Shown: piece by piece, positions 1-10,945 of the stretch
How the letters are laid out: each line of letters starts with the position of its first letter
Position numbering within the stretch: the stretch's first letter is position 1
Source of the DNA: Pristionchus mayeri
Lineage: Eukaryota; Nematoda; Chromadorea; Rhabditida; Neodiplogasteridae
Length of the DNA stretch: 64,000 bases
Reading direction: 5' to 3'
NCBI GenBank assembly: GCA_036245805.1
Contig: BTRK01000002.1
Span: forward strand, 1,674,001-1,738,000
Translations under genes and position numbers: made by a program
The notes under the pieces: model-generated
Told to the model about the DNA's origin: nothing
Databases searched by the model: none
Seen by the model: the letters and a program-made list of their open reading frames with translations, nothing else

Positions 1-191
1 TCTCTTCCATTTCGAATCTTCAAATACGCATTGTGCACATACTGTGCATTCGCACCTCTCCCTTATCGTAGAGAGAAAGTTGGAACATTCTCCCGAATCA
101 GCAATTCTCATTTTCTCATTGTCCCAGCCAACCCGACTTTAAAGAGAACTCACTGTTAATCCCGATCACTCCTCCATTTCATTTTTCATAA

Positions 192-1369
192 ATGATGATC
201 ACCTTTTTACTGCTCTCATCTGCCATTTATCTAAACGACGTGCCAACCGACCGCGCCAGCCACAACTCCAGTTGTACCTCTTCCAATACGTTGGTACCTT
301 TGTTATTTTTATCGAGAAAATTGAACCATTTTACAGTAATAAGTCAACAAATTGTTGAAAATGTTTCCTATGCGAGAACTCTCGTAATAATTCTTAATCA
401 GATTATATTTTTTAATGTTAAGTAACGGGAAATTTAAAAAAATAATCGAAAAAGCCCAACTCAATTGCAGTCTGTGATAGGTGTATGCAAGTCACTGCTG
501 CAGGATTCGGGAGTTCCCGGCAATATCGACAGGTACGATGCCGGATGAGACTGAAAAAGGTGCAACCGCTCCCAGGACTTACAGAGTTCCTTAGCATACT
601 GACAGAAAGGATTCTCCGAAAATTTAGTACTGAACTACTTTTTGCTTCTTATCCGGTGTCTTATTTTCTGTCCAAGTACAGGGGAACCGCTTTTGGGCAG
701 TTGTGGGAGTGAGTTTCAAGTGTGATGTTTAGCTATAAAAACCTACCTAATTAATACCCATTGACAGTACAGTTGGCAATTCGATGGGAGGCTACGAGCT
801 CGTAACTCCTCCACCTCCTCGGATTGCGACATAACAGTAGGGGGCGGATAATGTGCTCATAACCTATCCTCGTAGCCAACCCTAATCGACAGTACCGTCC
901 GAAACCAAACCCAACACCAACCAAGCAGTACCAGTACCCACAAATACCCAAAAGACAGAAAACCGAACCCAAAAGATACCTGAAAATGGAAACCCTACCT
1001 AATTCGTGCCCATCGACAGTACCGTCATCGTGGGCGGATGCCTCAAGCGCACCCTCGTTTGCATTGAAAACGGATGGGGAAGAGCCAATTGGACACGAGT
1101 AAGCATTTATTTTCCCTTAAAACATATCGGCAACGATAAAATATAAAAGAAAAAAAGAAATACTCGACGGATGGTCAAAATTCAAAAAAAAAAAAATTTT
1201 TTCTCTTGAACTTTTTTTCTTGAACAGGTACTCCAAATTCTGATTGAACAGGTAATTTATTTGTAGTTTTTTTTCTGGGGAGAATTATGATATTTCTTAG
1301 GTCAACAACGATCCGACAAAAGAGATCTACGCAAACCCGAACGATTTTGGTGAGTTGTTGCTGAAATGA
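192..1369 (+). pseudogene. Secreted Cys-rich protein, copy 1 (decayed)
   Basis: Decayed paralogue of the gene at 6406-8512. A signal-peptide-like exon starts at 192 (MMITFLLLSSA). Compared with the better copy it has lost two bases just before the shared GTGCCAACCGACC stretch, so the frame shifts. A degenerate second exon follows acceptor AATTGCAG near 468. The third exon (1020-1098) is in frame and keeps the GCLKRTLVC core, but one Cys of the intact copy is Trp here. The fourth exon (1301-1369) begins VNNDPTKEIYANP and stops after LLLK, because about 350 bp present in the other copy are deleted at this point. Probably not functional. The paralogy is read directly; secretion is inferred from the hydrophobic N-terminus. 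Confidence 0.6.
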
Positions 1370-1543
1370 CGAAGTCGTGAGTTGTATGAGCAAAAGGCTT
1401 TCCAGTTATTGAGGGTGGGGATCTTCACAGCTTTATATCAACTGATTGTGGCTGATTGCTGCAAAGCAAATTTCAACTACATTTTTGAATTATTAGCCAT
1501 AAAAACATAATACCAAATACATAAACTAATCAAAAGAGAAAAT

Positions 1544-1800
1544 TCACCTCATCTCGCTCAAATGCTGGAAAATCTCGTCGAGCGTTTTTTTTGCGAGAAC
1601 GAATAGTGTTTTTTTGCGAGAACGAATCGAATAGGCCCTTTTACCCACAAATACGTATTCCTAAAGGGCAGCCAAAGACATCGACCATGACAATAAAAGT
1701 AAACGTGATCCCGACCTAGTTTATTACCCGAAGCATCTCAGTTACTGTAATGCAATACGATGGGATTCGGTAGAAAGCCGCGGAACAGTGCGCTGCTAGC
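1544..1800 (-). pseudogene. Duplicated 3' fragment of the ABCA transporter
   Basis: The sequence closely repeats 8920-9165, which carries the last two exons of the transporter at 8920-33981, including the stop context and the last-exon end (HLSEMR in the intact gene). The last exon is damaged: the 19-base stretch TTTTTTTGCGAGAACGAAT occurs twice in tandem near 1590-1630 and breaks the frame. No other transporter exons lie upstream of it here. It is a truncated by-product of the segmental duplication that also copied the secreted gene next to it. Confidence 0.65.
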
Positions 1801-3060
1801 AACTTATGGCACGCCCTGACTCTAAAAACACATCCTACTCGTTATGAAGATGACATTGGAGTAAACACTTTGACTCAAATCTGTCCAAGAACAGCAACTA
1901 TTATGGGTTGTCAGTAAAGGTTTTCCGCTTTAAAGTCAGAATCCTTTCTTGTAGGATAAAATGCGTTTATTTATATTTATTATCAAATATAAATAACTAG
2001 ATGGCTTGATTTTCCATACATTTAATAGTCTGGTCCAAAGCCGGAAACCAAAACCGGAAAGTTTGTAATTTCCGGCTCTGTGACCGAAATCATATTTTTT
2101 CGAAGAAATAATGTCTCTGCATTATCATATCATTGTTTTATATGATTTGGTTGCAAATGATGCATGAAAATCATGAAAATAGAAATTCATGAAAATCGAG
2201 GCAATTTTTTCTTCGATTTTTTTAAAAAGTTGCAAAATGCTTTCCATTCGAGTTATTTAGAGTTATGTTACTTATTTATGATGTTTTCGCCAATATGGTC
2301 ATGTTTTGGAGCTTTTATCCGATGATTTTCAGAAAAATAATTTTGAAATTGAGCGAGTTGGACGCTATTTTCGCCTTGGGAAGACCACTTGTCACCCCTA
2401 AGGAGTTCGGCCATATTTTTTTCCTGATAGAATCGGGCATGGCGAATTCGAATATGAGCACCGCATACTTGAAAGGGTGGGGTCCCCGAGCAGGTAGAAT
2501 TTATTTTCTGTTTTTGATTGAAGTTTTTCGAAAATTTCAATATGAAGTTGACGTCGGCGAACTTTTTTGTCAACATAAAAGTTGTTGGAAATAATTTTCC
2601 GGACATTTTGAGCCCAATGCCACCATTCTAGCTCATCTGGGAGCGGAAATACGGTAGAGCCGGTTGCGAACCGGAAAATGCCTAAAAACCGGTTCTGAAA
2701 AAAACGGCCAACGTAGAAAGTTTTCTCATACCCAATATACTCTGGCATAATTATCTCGTGGATACTGCTGAAAGTTGGGGCTCCTGGTTCCGCACGGTCC
2801 TGCAATCTCTCAGAAGACGCGTGTTATAACCAAAAACATGCCCGCTTTATCCCTTATTTTAGAGTTCGTTCGCACACCGAAAGAATTTAAATTTTAAATT
2901 TATTTGTAGTCATTTTGAACAAGTTTCAGGTGCACTAAATAACTGATAAGCTCATTTACCATGTAGTGCGCTTGAAACATTCCCGAAAATCGCACAATAT
3001 TGTTTGAAAGTTGAAACGATAATAGGAACCCACCGGTAAAAGATCGCAAACATTCCCGAA
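1801..3060. other. No gene seen; repeat-like region
   Basis: No exon series or conserved protein can be supported. Overlapping open frames of about 110-135 codons on both strands at 2265-2805 look like chance frames in a repeat. Related CCGGAAA/AACCGGTT blocks near 2040-2090 and 2655-2700 suggest the ends of an old insertion, but terminal repeats could not be resolved. Confidence 0.4.
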
Positions 3061-3073
3061 TATACTACCAAAA

Positions 3074-3751
3074 ATGTCCCAAAACGGCCAAAAAGATGAA
3101 CAAAAACCTGCGTTATCATCCGAACAAACACCCTACGACAGGACCAACGTCGTCAACGGATGTCTCGAGCGCACCCTCGCGTGTTCGGAGGAGGACGCAA
3201 TCACTTGCGAGTAAGCTTTTCGTGTTATTCGTCATTGTTGCTATATTGCTGATTATTGTTTCACAATCAATTTCACATCAAGACACCACTTTCAACACAA
3301 AAAACTGGCAATTCAATAGCAGTATTGTTAAATCAAATTGCTATAATCCGTTGCAGAAATTTCCATTTCAGAATTCGTGTTTTCGCACGGCAAAACGTGT
3401 GTTGTTGTTATTAAAGAAAAATAACCGCTACATCAACAATAATAACATCCCTCGCAGGTCAACAACGATCCAACAAGATAAATCTGCGCAATTAGAACTC
3501 TCGCAAAGCGCCGCAACGACTATTTATATGTAGAAAAAGAGACGATGGCCGGAATTATGTTATTCCAGGTCAACAACGATCCAACGCGAGAGATCTACGC
3601 GTCCGAGCCGCTAGATATAGCTGGTTTCGTGATGCGATGCAACCCCACGGGCACTGCTTGAATCGCCACGCAGTTGAGGAATGGCGAATTTTCAGGCACA
3701 GCCGGCGGTTTTTTGGGTGAAAAGACCACGGTAGTTCAGTGTAAAATATAA
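3074..3751 (+). pseudogene. Secreted Cys-rich protein, copy 3 (decayed)
   Basis: Third paralogue. The Cys exon near 3140-3212 keeps the GCLERTLAC core but is about 10 nt shorter than in the copy at 8054-8132, so its splice phase differs. The last exon (3569-3751) begins VNNDPTREIYA and aligns along its length with the intact copy, but TGA at 3659-3661 replaces the TGG of the conserved Trp. A second, short copy of the last-exon start (GTCAACAACGATCCAACA) lies at about 3459 and runs into a stop. No signal-peptide exon was found. The nonsense codon and phase change point to a pseudogene. Confidence 0.55.
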
Positions 3752-4042
3752 CCAGGTCGAGCCTCTCGTTCCATCTTCCCAGTCATCCTAACGCCTTGAG
3801 AATTTATGTGAATTTTTCTTTTGTTAACTTAAGGGATGAATCTCCATGTCAAATTACATAATTATCACGTAAGTCTTTATTATGTTTCGCTTGAATTAGT
3901 AAAATCAGTGATAAGAAGTTACCGTAGTATGCAGAACATGCGCAGAAACAAAATGTACACACTTTCACTTTCCCCTCCTTGTGTACCGGGATCACTCTAC
4001 AAAAGTAACACTTTCGTTATCTTTCTTGTGTACCTTGGATAC

Positions 4043-4141
4043 AGAGTTCGATAAACGATACCATTCTCTCTTAATCTCACCTCTCAACCGGTAGAGAGAG
4101 TGTGGGAAATAACGATTCGAAGGTCCGTTTATCGAACTCTA
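4043..4141. repeat. Hairpin MITE, family H1
   Basis: Imperfect inverted repeat beginning AGAGTTCGATAAACG and ending CGTTTATCGAACTCT, with ACCGGT at the centre and CTCTCTC/GAGAGAG arms. Same family as 6126-6236, 11904-12011 and 20866-20976. Confidence 0.6.
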
Positions 4142-4199
4142 CTGGGATCACTCTGCATAGTGTCCGTGAACTAGAGGAAAATGCGCGAGCACGCAATTA

Positions 4200-5462
4200 T
4201 CAGGCTGGTCATAAAGTTTTGCGCGATTTTGACTAAAGTGAATTCTGGCATCTATAATCGTTCGTTGTTGTCCAATCAACTTAGATCTTTTAGTGATAGA
4301 TAGGGGCTTTTATACTCTCTTTAGAGTACACTATCATTGATCTGTCCGATCAAGGAAAAGAATAAGGCGATGTACCAAACTTCATGTGGTTGATCAACGA
4401 CCTGACTTTTCAAAGGATTTGCTTTTCATTTAGAACGGAGATAGGACCCAATCTTAACCACAGTAGTAAAGTATGATGGGAATATATCGTACTGGTGATG
4501 TTGAGACTGACCAGCCACAAAGGGGATATTAGAAATATGCGCGAAATCCGAATGTGGGTTTTAATGGCACTTGTCAAGATAAGTTTTGGAGTACTATATC
4601 TATGCCGACAGTTCATGAGATTTCAATTATTCATGATTGTGAACTACCTTTCCAGTACAAGTCACAATTCCCTTTGGGGGATAATGGGGCTCTCCATTCA
4701 CGAACATGGTTCTTCGGATTTTAGGTGCCCAATTTAGAACATCGAAATACACACTTTAGGCTTTTTTGTGCTAGACATGTGGTTTGAAGGGCGGTACTTT
4801 CCTGCTAAAATTAACGAACAACCCTTGCCCTATCACTCACTATTTAGGAATATTGTGGAGGTCGTTACTTTTTCTAGGGTGAGTCGTGCTTGAAGACCCT
4901 CCATGCCAGATTTTTTGACGTTTTCTTTGCAAAATAATTGAGATGCAAATATCACTTTTTTAGATGAGAAAGGAAAGTGTGCTCTTAAATATTGATATAA
5001 TAGAGAACCATGTAAGTAGTGATTACAGCGCCCATAGGTAGAGGTTACCCGCGTCAATCCTCGAAACATGTGATTTGCTCGATATAAATCTTATTTTTCT
5101 AAGTGCCCGTGTTTCATTGACCTCTACGAAGGCCATTTCGAATTCGGCAGGTCCCTCTTTTTGAAACTAGGTAGTGCACGCCTAGTGCTTTTTAATAAAC
5201 TTTGTGAGTCTCCATCTAAAAATTTATCTGCGAAGTACAGCAACTTTAAATAAAATCGTATTTTTTCTGAAAAATTCAAGTTACGCAGATCTTGATTTCT
5301 CGCATAGTAGAGGTGCTTGGAATATTTCAACTATATTTTTCTAAAGGTCGAACATGTCCCTATGTAACGTCATCAGGACAATATGTGGCGATTTGAGCAA
5401 AAGAAAATATACGAACTCAAACTTGGGGTCCGAAATCGCGCAAAACTTTATGACCAACCTAA
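4200..5462. mobile_element. Mariner-like element, about 1.26 kb, no usable transposase
   Basis: Ends are inverted repeats of about 28 bp: TCAGGCTGGTCATAAAGTTT on the left and the reverse complement of TTAGGTTGGTCATAAAGTTT on the right, with TA at each outer edge. The TTAGGTTGG-CA-AAAGT end pattern is typical of mariner elements. The length fits an autonomous mariner, but inner open frames reach only about 80 codons and I see no catalytic D,D(34)D landmarks. Probably an inactive or non-autonomous copy. Confidence 0.65.
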
Positions 5463-6020
5463 TATATAGTTCGCTGAAAATTTGCACATATGCCTTCGGC
5501 TGATTAAGATTTCATTTACAAGTTGCCCTTTTTATCGCCAATGTTCCAAACCGAGTCTCTGCCTAGAAGCATTTTCCGGTCAAACAAATTGAGAGGCCGA
5601 ACTAGTAAAAAAGGGAGGATGAACCTTCTCCCATCCTCTCGTTTTGCCTGTTATGGGTCGATGTTATTTTTTTGGCTCTTAGCAAATCACATGTCACCCT
5701 TTCGTTCTCCTTGCCGGGTGAGATCGTATGAGCGAAATGAGTGCGGCCGGTGAGTTGAGAGAGAGGGAAATGAGACAGACAGAAAGAACAGGGTGCAGCT
5801 TACCCAGTTCGAAACAGCAATTGCATCCTGGCGAAGACACTGTTCACACATTTATTACCATATGAATAAATTGATTTGGATTGAATGGGTGCCGTTGCAA
5901 CTATTGGGGAAAGTTCGGCAATGCAGTAATGGAATCCAAGAATAATTACTATTGTACATAGTCAGCGAACGTGTTTTATATCGCAGAGGTCTTTGCTATC
6001 AATTGTGCAATTGAAACAAC
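5463..6020. other. No feature seen
   Basis: Unique-looking sequence between the mariner-like element and the next secreted gene. Only short, low-quality open frames. Nothing is supported. Confidence 0.4.
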
Positions 6021-6125
6021 CTCATGTCCACATTTATTCGAGAGATCAATATATTACCATCCTTGTTTCTCTTCCTCTTCACATTTTTGAATACGCATTG
6101 TGCAGAGACGCACAGTGCACCTACT

Positions 6126-6236
6126 AGAGTTCGTAATTCTGGTCATCGTCTCTTCATTCTACACACTCTCTCGACCGGTGGAATGGCGAGACAGTGTGTA
6201 GAATGAAGAGAGCGTGGTTTCATTTCTCAAACTCTA
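6126..6236. repeat. Hairpin MITE, family H1
   Basis: About 110 bp inverted repeat (AGAGTTCG ... CAAACTCT) with arms CTCTTCATTCTACACACT and AGTGTGTAGAATGAAGAG. It is absent from the matching place in the first copy of the duplicated block (position about 45), so it inserted after the duplication. Confidence 0.7.
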
Positions 6237-6405
6237 GCACATACTGTACAGTTGCGCTTTCACATCTCCCTTCTCTTAGGGAGAAAGTTGGAACACTCTT
6301 CCTAATCAGCAATTCTCACTTTTCTCCTTGTCTCGCCCAATCCGACATTAAAAAGAACTCGCTTTAATCCCGATTTCCTCCGGGCTACATCATTAGTGTC
6401 CAAGA

Positions 6406-8512
6406 ATGATATTCATCCTTCTACTTCTTACATCTTTTATTCATCCGACTGACTCGTGCCAACCGACCGCGCCAGTCACAAATCCAGTTGTACCTCCTCC
6501 AATACGTTGGTAACTGTAAATTTTTACAAAGGGAATCAATTTTTCACAGTGTCAGTAATAAGCCAAAAAAATCTGGAAAATCATGTATATGCGAGTACTC
6601 CCGTAGTATTAGGTTGAAGTGTCGATACGTTTTCAAGTTTTCGAGCCATAACTTGCTTCAGCCGATAGCAATTCTCTCTTTCATTTTTGCATGATATTAG
6701 TATATGCGTGCTTTTCATAGCGCACTTATGGGCATGAATGAACAATCAGTCACATACAGTAATCTGGTTTTCGAAGTTTACAGGTCGAAATCGGTAGTGT
6801 TTCGGTAGCAACGACAGGCAAATAATTCCCGAAAAAAATGTTTGTATCGAAACTTATGAATCAACTTAATAATTCTTCATCTGGTTATATTTTTTTGAAA
6901 TGTTGAGTAACGGGAAAATAAAAAAAAAGGAAATCTCAAAAAAGTCAACTCTATTACAGTCTGCCATCAGTGTGCGCCAATCACTGCTACTGGATTCGCG
7001 ATACCTGGGGTACCCGGCAATATCGACAGGTACTATGTCGGATGAGAAGTTCTCATTGGTTGTTCATTGATCATTGTTCATACTCATTGATCTCATAGAG
7101 AACCCTCCGGATGAGAATGAAAAAAGTGACCCTTTCCCAGGATTTTCGGATTTCATTCGCATACTCACATAAACGATTCTGCGAAAATTCTGCAGGGTGC
7201 TTTTCGAACGCTGTTTGGCTGCATATGTATCGCTCGTGAAAAATACGGACAAATTACCCAAAAGCTATCTGAAAAGGACCTACTAAAAGTGTAATAGGGC
7301 GGATGCCGTCATGCCGCCTTTGATACATCAAATTAGGTATCACGCCATATATTAGGTTGGCCGGAAAGTCTTTATCCCTTTTTTTAACTTTAATTCTTTG
7401 AAGAAACAATAACTCGAGTTCAAGTATACTATTCATCATTATAAACAACATATGTCCAATGTTCTTTGAATCTATGGAACCCATCCCTGTAGAACCCATC
7501 TGAGAGCGAAAAAGAAGAAAAAAAAATCGAAAAATTAAGAAAATTGGAAAAGTCGCCTTATTCGAAGCGATGAACCCAAATACTGACTGTATTGTAGTGG
7601 GGGGCATGCGTGTCATAATCATACTTCAGTAGGGTCTCCGAATCCTTCATCGTATATGTAGGATAGGAAGAGGTGAAACTGTAGAATGAGGGAAGTGGAT
7701 GGTACTAGTGACATACATCGTTGTTCTACTAGAGCCTGACTGAAGAGAAGGGGCTGGTGAATTGCTTATTATAAAGGCCCTTCACTGATTGTTATTCACA
7801 AGGAACGAGGGAACTCCAAATTGCATTTGCGACGAGCAGTGAAAAATCAAATCCAGTGATAAAGACTTTCCGGCCAACCTGATACCTAGTTCCCCTAATA
7901 TCCATTGGCAGAACCGTCCGAAACCAAACAAAAACACAAACCAAACAGTAGCAGAACCCAAAAGCACCCAAAAGACAGAAGATAAAACCCAAAAGACAAA
8001 ACCCAAAAGTTACCTGAAAATGGTATCCCTACCTAATTAATACACATCTACAGTACCGTTATCGTCGGTGAATGCCTCGAGTGCACCCTCGTTTGCATTG
8101 AAAACGGATGCGGAAGAGCCAATTGGATACGAGTAAGCATTTATTTTATCTTAAAAGTAACCACCAAGTTTCAAAAATTCAACACATTTTTCTTGAAGAG
8201 GTACAACTGCTCAACAAGTATCAACACCGATCATATGAAGATAAATTATGACTCTTAGAACTCTTACCGAGCGCCGCAACGACTATTTGCGAATTTTATG
8301 TAGAAGATAAGAGGATAGCATACATTTTGCAGATCAACAACGATGCGACAAAAGAGATCTACGCAAACCCGGCTGATTTTGCTGGTTTGTTGCTGAAATG
8401 CAACCCAACGGGCTCTGCTTGGATCGCCTCGCAGGTGCTGTATGGCACATTTTTCGGCACCGCCGGCAGTTTTCTGGGAGATTCCGTCACTATAATTCTG
8501 AGCTACCCATGA
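6406..8512 (+). CDS. Small secreted Cys-rich protein (nematode C6/DUF281-like?)
   Basis: Best preserved member of the local array. Exon 1 (6406-6509) encodes a signal peptide, MIFILLLLTSFIHPTDSC, then a Pro-rich stretch. Exon 2 (6960-7029) adds CLPSVCANHCYWIRD. Exon 3 (8054-8132) has ECLECTLVCIENGCG. Exon 4 (8333-8512) reads INNDATKEIYANP, then LLLKCNPTGSAW, and ends TIILSYP with a stop. Exons 1-2 and 3-4 join in phase; exon 2 to 3 does not, so a short exon is missing from my model or this copy is also damaged. The Cys pattern with a late Cys-Asn-x-x-G-x-x-W resembles small nematode extracellular C6/DUF281-type domains, but that link is only a resemblance. A mariner-like element (7351-7884) lies in the intron before exon 3. 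Function unknown; an extracellular role is inferred. Confidence 0.5.
7351..7884. mobile_element. Mariner-like non-autonomous element
   Basis: About 530 bp bounded by TTAGGTTGGCCGGAAAGTCT and the inverted AGACTTTCCGGCCAACCTGA, with TA at the edges. No transposase. It lies in an intron of the secreted gene and is missing from the related block at 1-1400. Confidence 0.7.
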
Positions 8513-8631
8513 TAGTGAGTGATAATCGCCATGTTCTCACATCTATTGAGATATCCGTATTTCACGTTTTATTGTTAGCGTAAGATGAATATGTAAACTC
8601 AAACAACAATGCATTTTGCTTCGATAGAATT

Positions 8632-8637
8632 AATAAA
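8632..8637 (+). terminator. Poly(A) signal AATAAA
   Basis: Canonical AATAAA 120 bp after the stop of the secreted gene at 8512. It is the only clear candidate in this 3' region. Confidence 0.4.
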
Positions 8638-8919
8638 AGTACATATTTGCGAATCATAAAGTTCTTCTTCTCATAATAATAATAATGATAATTTACCTAA
8701 GACTGAGGCAAAACGGAGATCATACAAATACGAAGTCATGAGTTGAATGACCAAATGGAAAGGCTTTCCAATTATTAAATGCGGGGATCTTTAAGTGCAT
8801 TCACAGCTTGATATCAACTGATTGTGGCTCTTCGCTGCAAAGCAAATATTAACAACATTCCTAAAAGGTAAGCCATAAAAACTTAATACCAAATAAATAA
8901 ACTAATCAAAAGAGAAAAT

Positions 8920-10945
8920 TCACCTCATCTCACTCAAATGCTGGAAAATCTCGTCAAGCGTAGTCTGTGAGAGCGAATAATCTTCGACCGAGAACCGTTC
9001 TTTTACCTACAAATAAGTATTCCAAAAAGGGCAACCTGAGACTGTCAAAGACAGTAAAAGTAAACGTGAGTCTGACCTGATTGATGACCCGAAGAATCTC
9101 AGTTACTGTAATGCAATCAGAAGGAATTCGGTAGAAAGCCGCGGAACAGTGCACTGCTAGCATCTGGAAATTAGAATTTGATTTTTTTGCAATAATTTGA
9201 TGTAAATATTAAACAAAATAATATTATTGAAACCTTGGCATTAGGCAATTTCTCAAGAATGAACGCTTCCGACTCTTCAGCGTTGTGAGTGCTTGCGAAT
9301 TTGATGGTCAGCGAATAGCCTTGGCCGAACCTGCGAATTTATCGTTAAAACCTGTGAATGTATGGTAAACGAATAAGCTATTTCTGATTCGAAGCATCCT
9401 GTAATTTTATTTAAGAACCATATGTAAATAAATTGTATTCACTACATCAAACGCACTAACTTATTCTTAATATGCTGTTTACTTCCGATACATCGTATTC
9501 TACCCTTGTCCAATATCGCGATCCTCGTACACAGTGCCTCGCATTCCTCCATTGAGTGAGAAGTGAGGATTACTGAACGACCGGCGCGTCTGAGAAAATT
9601 TTAGGAATATCTATTGTTAGATTACGTTAGTTATAAGGTTAAGATCAGATAAGGTAAAAGCTTGCACATACTAACCTCATCTTTCCGATCACACTCCACA
9701 GAAACTGCTGAGAGCCGGGGTCCATGCCTAAAGATGTCATTTATAAATCCATTTCTCAATTCTATGAAATTGTATGACACTATCATATATATGTCGCAAT
9801 TTTAATAACATTTAATCTTCATTAAATTGCAAGTCTCGCCTGCCGATGGCTCGTCCAGCATGATCACTTGCGGTTGCGAGATTAGCGCGACTGCCACGGA
9901 CAACTTTCGGCTGAAATATAGTTGTGAGTCATTGCTCGAATGAGAGTCGATGAGGGCTAGTGATGATGTTGAATCCTTGAATAAAATATTGGAATAGACT
10001 CAGGCTGCTCACCGATTTCCGCCAGACAGTGCAGATGTGAGAACGTCTGCATAAGGGAGGAGATGCAGAGATTTGAGGAGATCATTCACAGTCTGATTTT
10101 AAGAATTGTAATTTGTGAATACTGATTAATGAGCAATTCCAAGCAACTAGAATGTGTGATTCATATTAATTTACAAAAATATTACCTCATTCATGCTGAT
10201 TTCCTCTACTCCTCGTATCCTCGCGAAGAATTCCACATTTTGCCTCGTCGTCAATTTCATGTTCAGTGCATCGAATTGCGGGCAGTACCCGAGGTTGCGG
10301 AAGGCGGAGGAGGATCGAGTAGAAACCCTGAAAGTAAGAAGGTGTATCTGAATCTGAACGAAGTGGCCATAATCCACTATTTCGTGATGACTTTCACATC
10401 ATCTTCAACAAGTCTAAAGATTTTTTATCCACACGTGAAATTTAAAAAAACAGTTATCTTGCACACTCACTTCTCTCCTAATATCCTCACTTCACCATGC
10501 CCAATATCAAGACGGCCCGTCATCATGCCGAACATTGTTGTTTTGCCTTAACATTGTACGGTCAAAACAACAACGTAAGATAAAAACAACTTAACTTAAT
10601 GGAATCTTAATAAACAGCTCACCAGCTCCATTCAGCCCCAGCAGGCCAAAACACTCTCCATTCTCAACGGCCAGTGAGACTCCACCAACGATGAGCTTGT
10701 TCGAGAAAGCCTGAACTTCGAATAATGCATTTAGAGTTGTATGTATTTTCGCTGCCTGAGGATACTATTTAGTTCCTCAAAATTCACGGGCTTTTCTCCG
10801 TTACAACGTTAGAAAAGGATGTCGCTCTCATTTGATATTTATTCGTTTTCTCACCTTGGCCAGGTCCTTCACCACTAGTCCGTAGTTTTCGCCTTTCTCG
10901 CCAATGCTCGAAACTCGCATAGATTCAGCAACGACGTCCTCGTCG
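8920..10945 (-). other. Transporter NBD2 and C-terminus (exons)
   Basis: In order along the gene: [12 protein letters not shown] (about 10860-10948), the usual ABCA lead-in; Walker A GLNGAGKTT split between exons near 10625 and 10550; Q-loop [10 protein letters not shown] (about 10270); signature [15 protein letters not shown] across the exons at about 10020 and 9905; Walker [11 protein letters not shown], then [10 protein letters not shown] after a GC-AG intron (9728-9839); His switch [13 protein letters not shown] (about 9560); [12 protein letters not shown] (about 9320); then [13 protein letters not shown] and the stop. All catalytic motifs look intact. The last two exons are duplicated at 1544-1800. 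Confidence 0.88.

Noticed and set aside
2265..2805. Overlapping open frames of 109-135 codons on both strands
   Set aside because: No exon structure, no family resemblance, and both strands open over the same stretch; typical of low-complexity repeat sequence.
4200..5462. Active mariner transposase
   Set aside because: Length fits, but no frame over about 80 codons and no catalytic motifs were seen.
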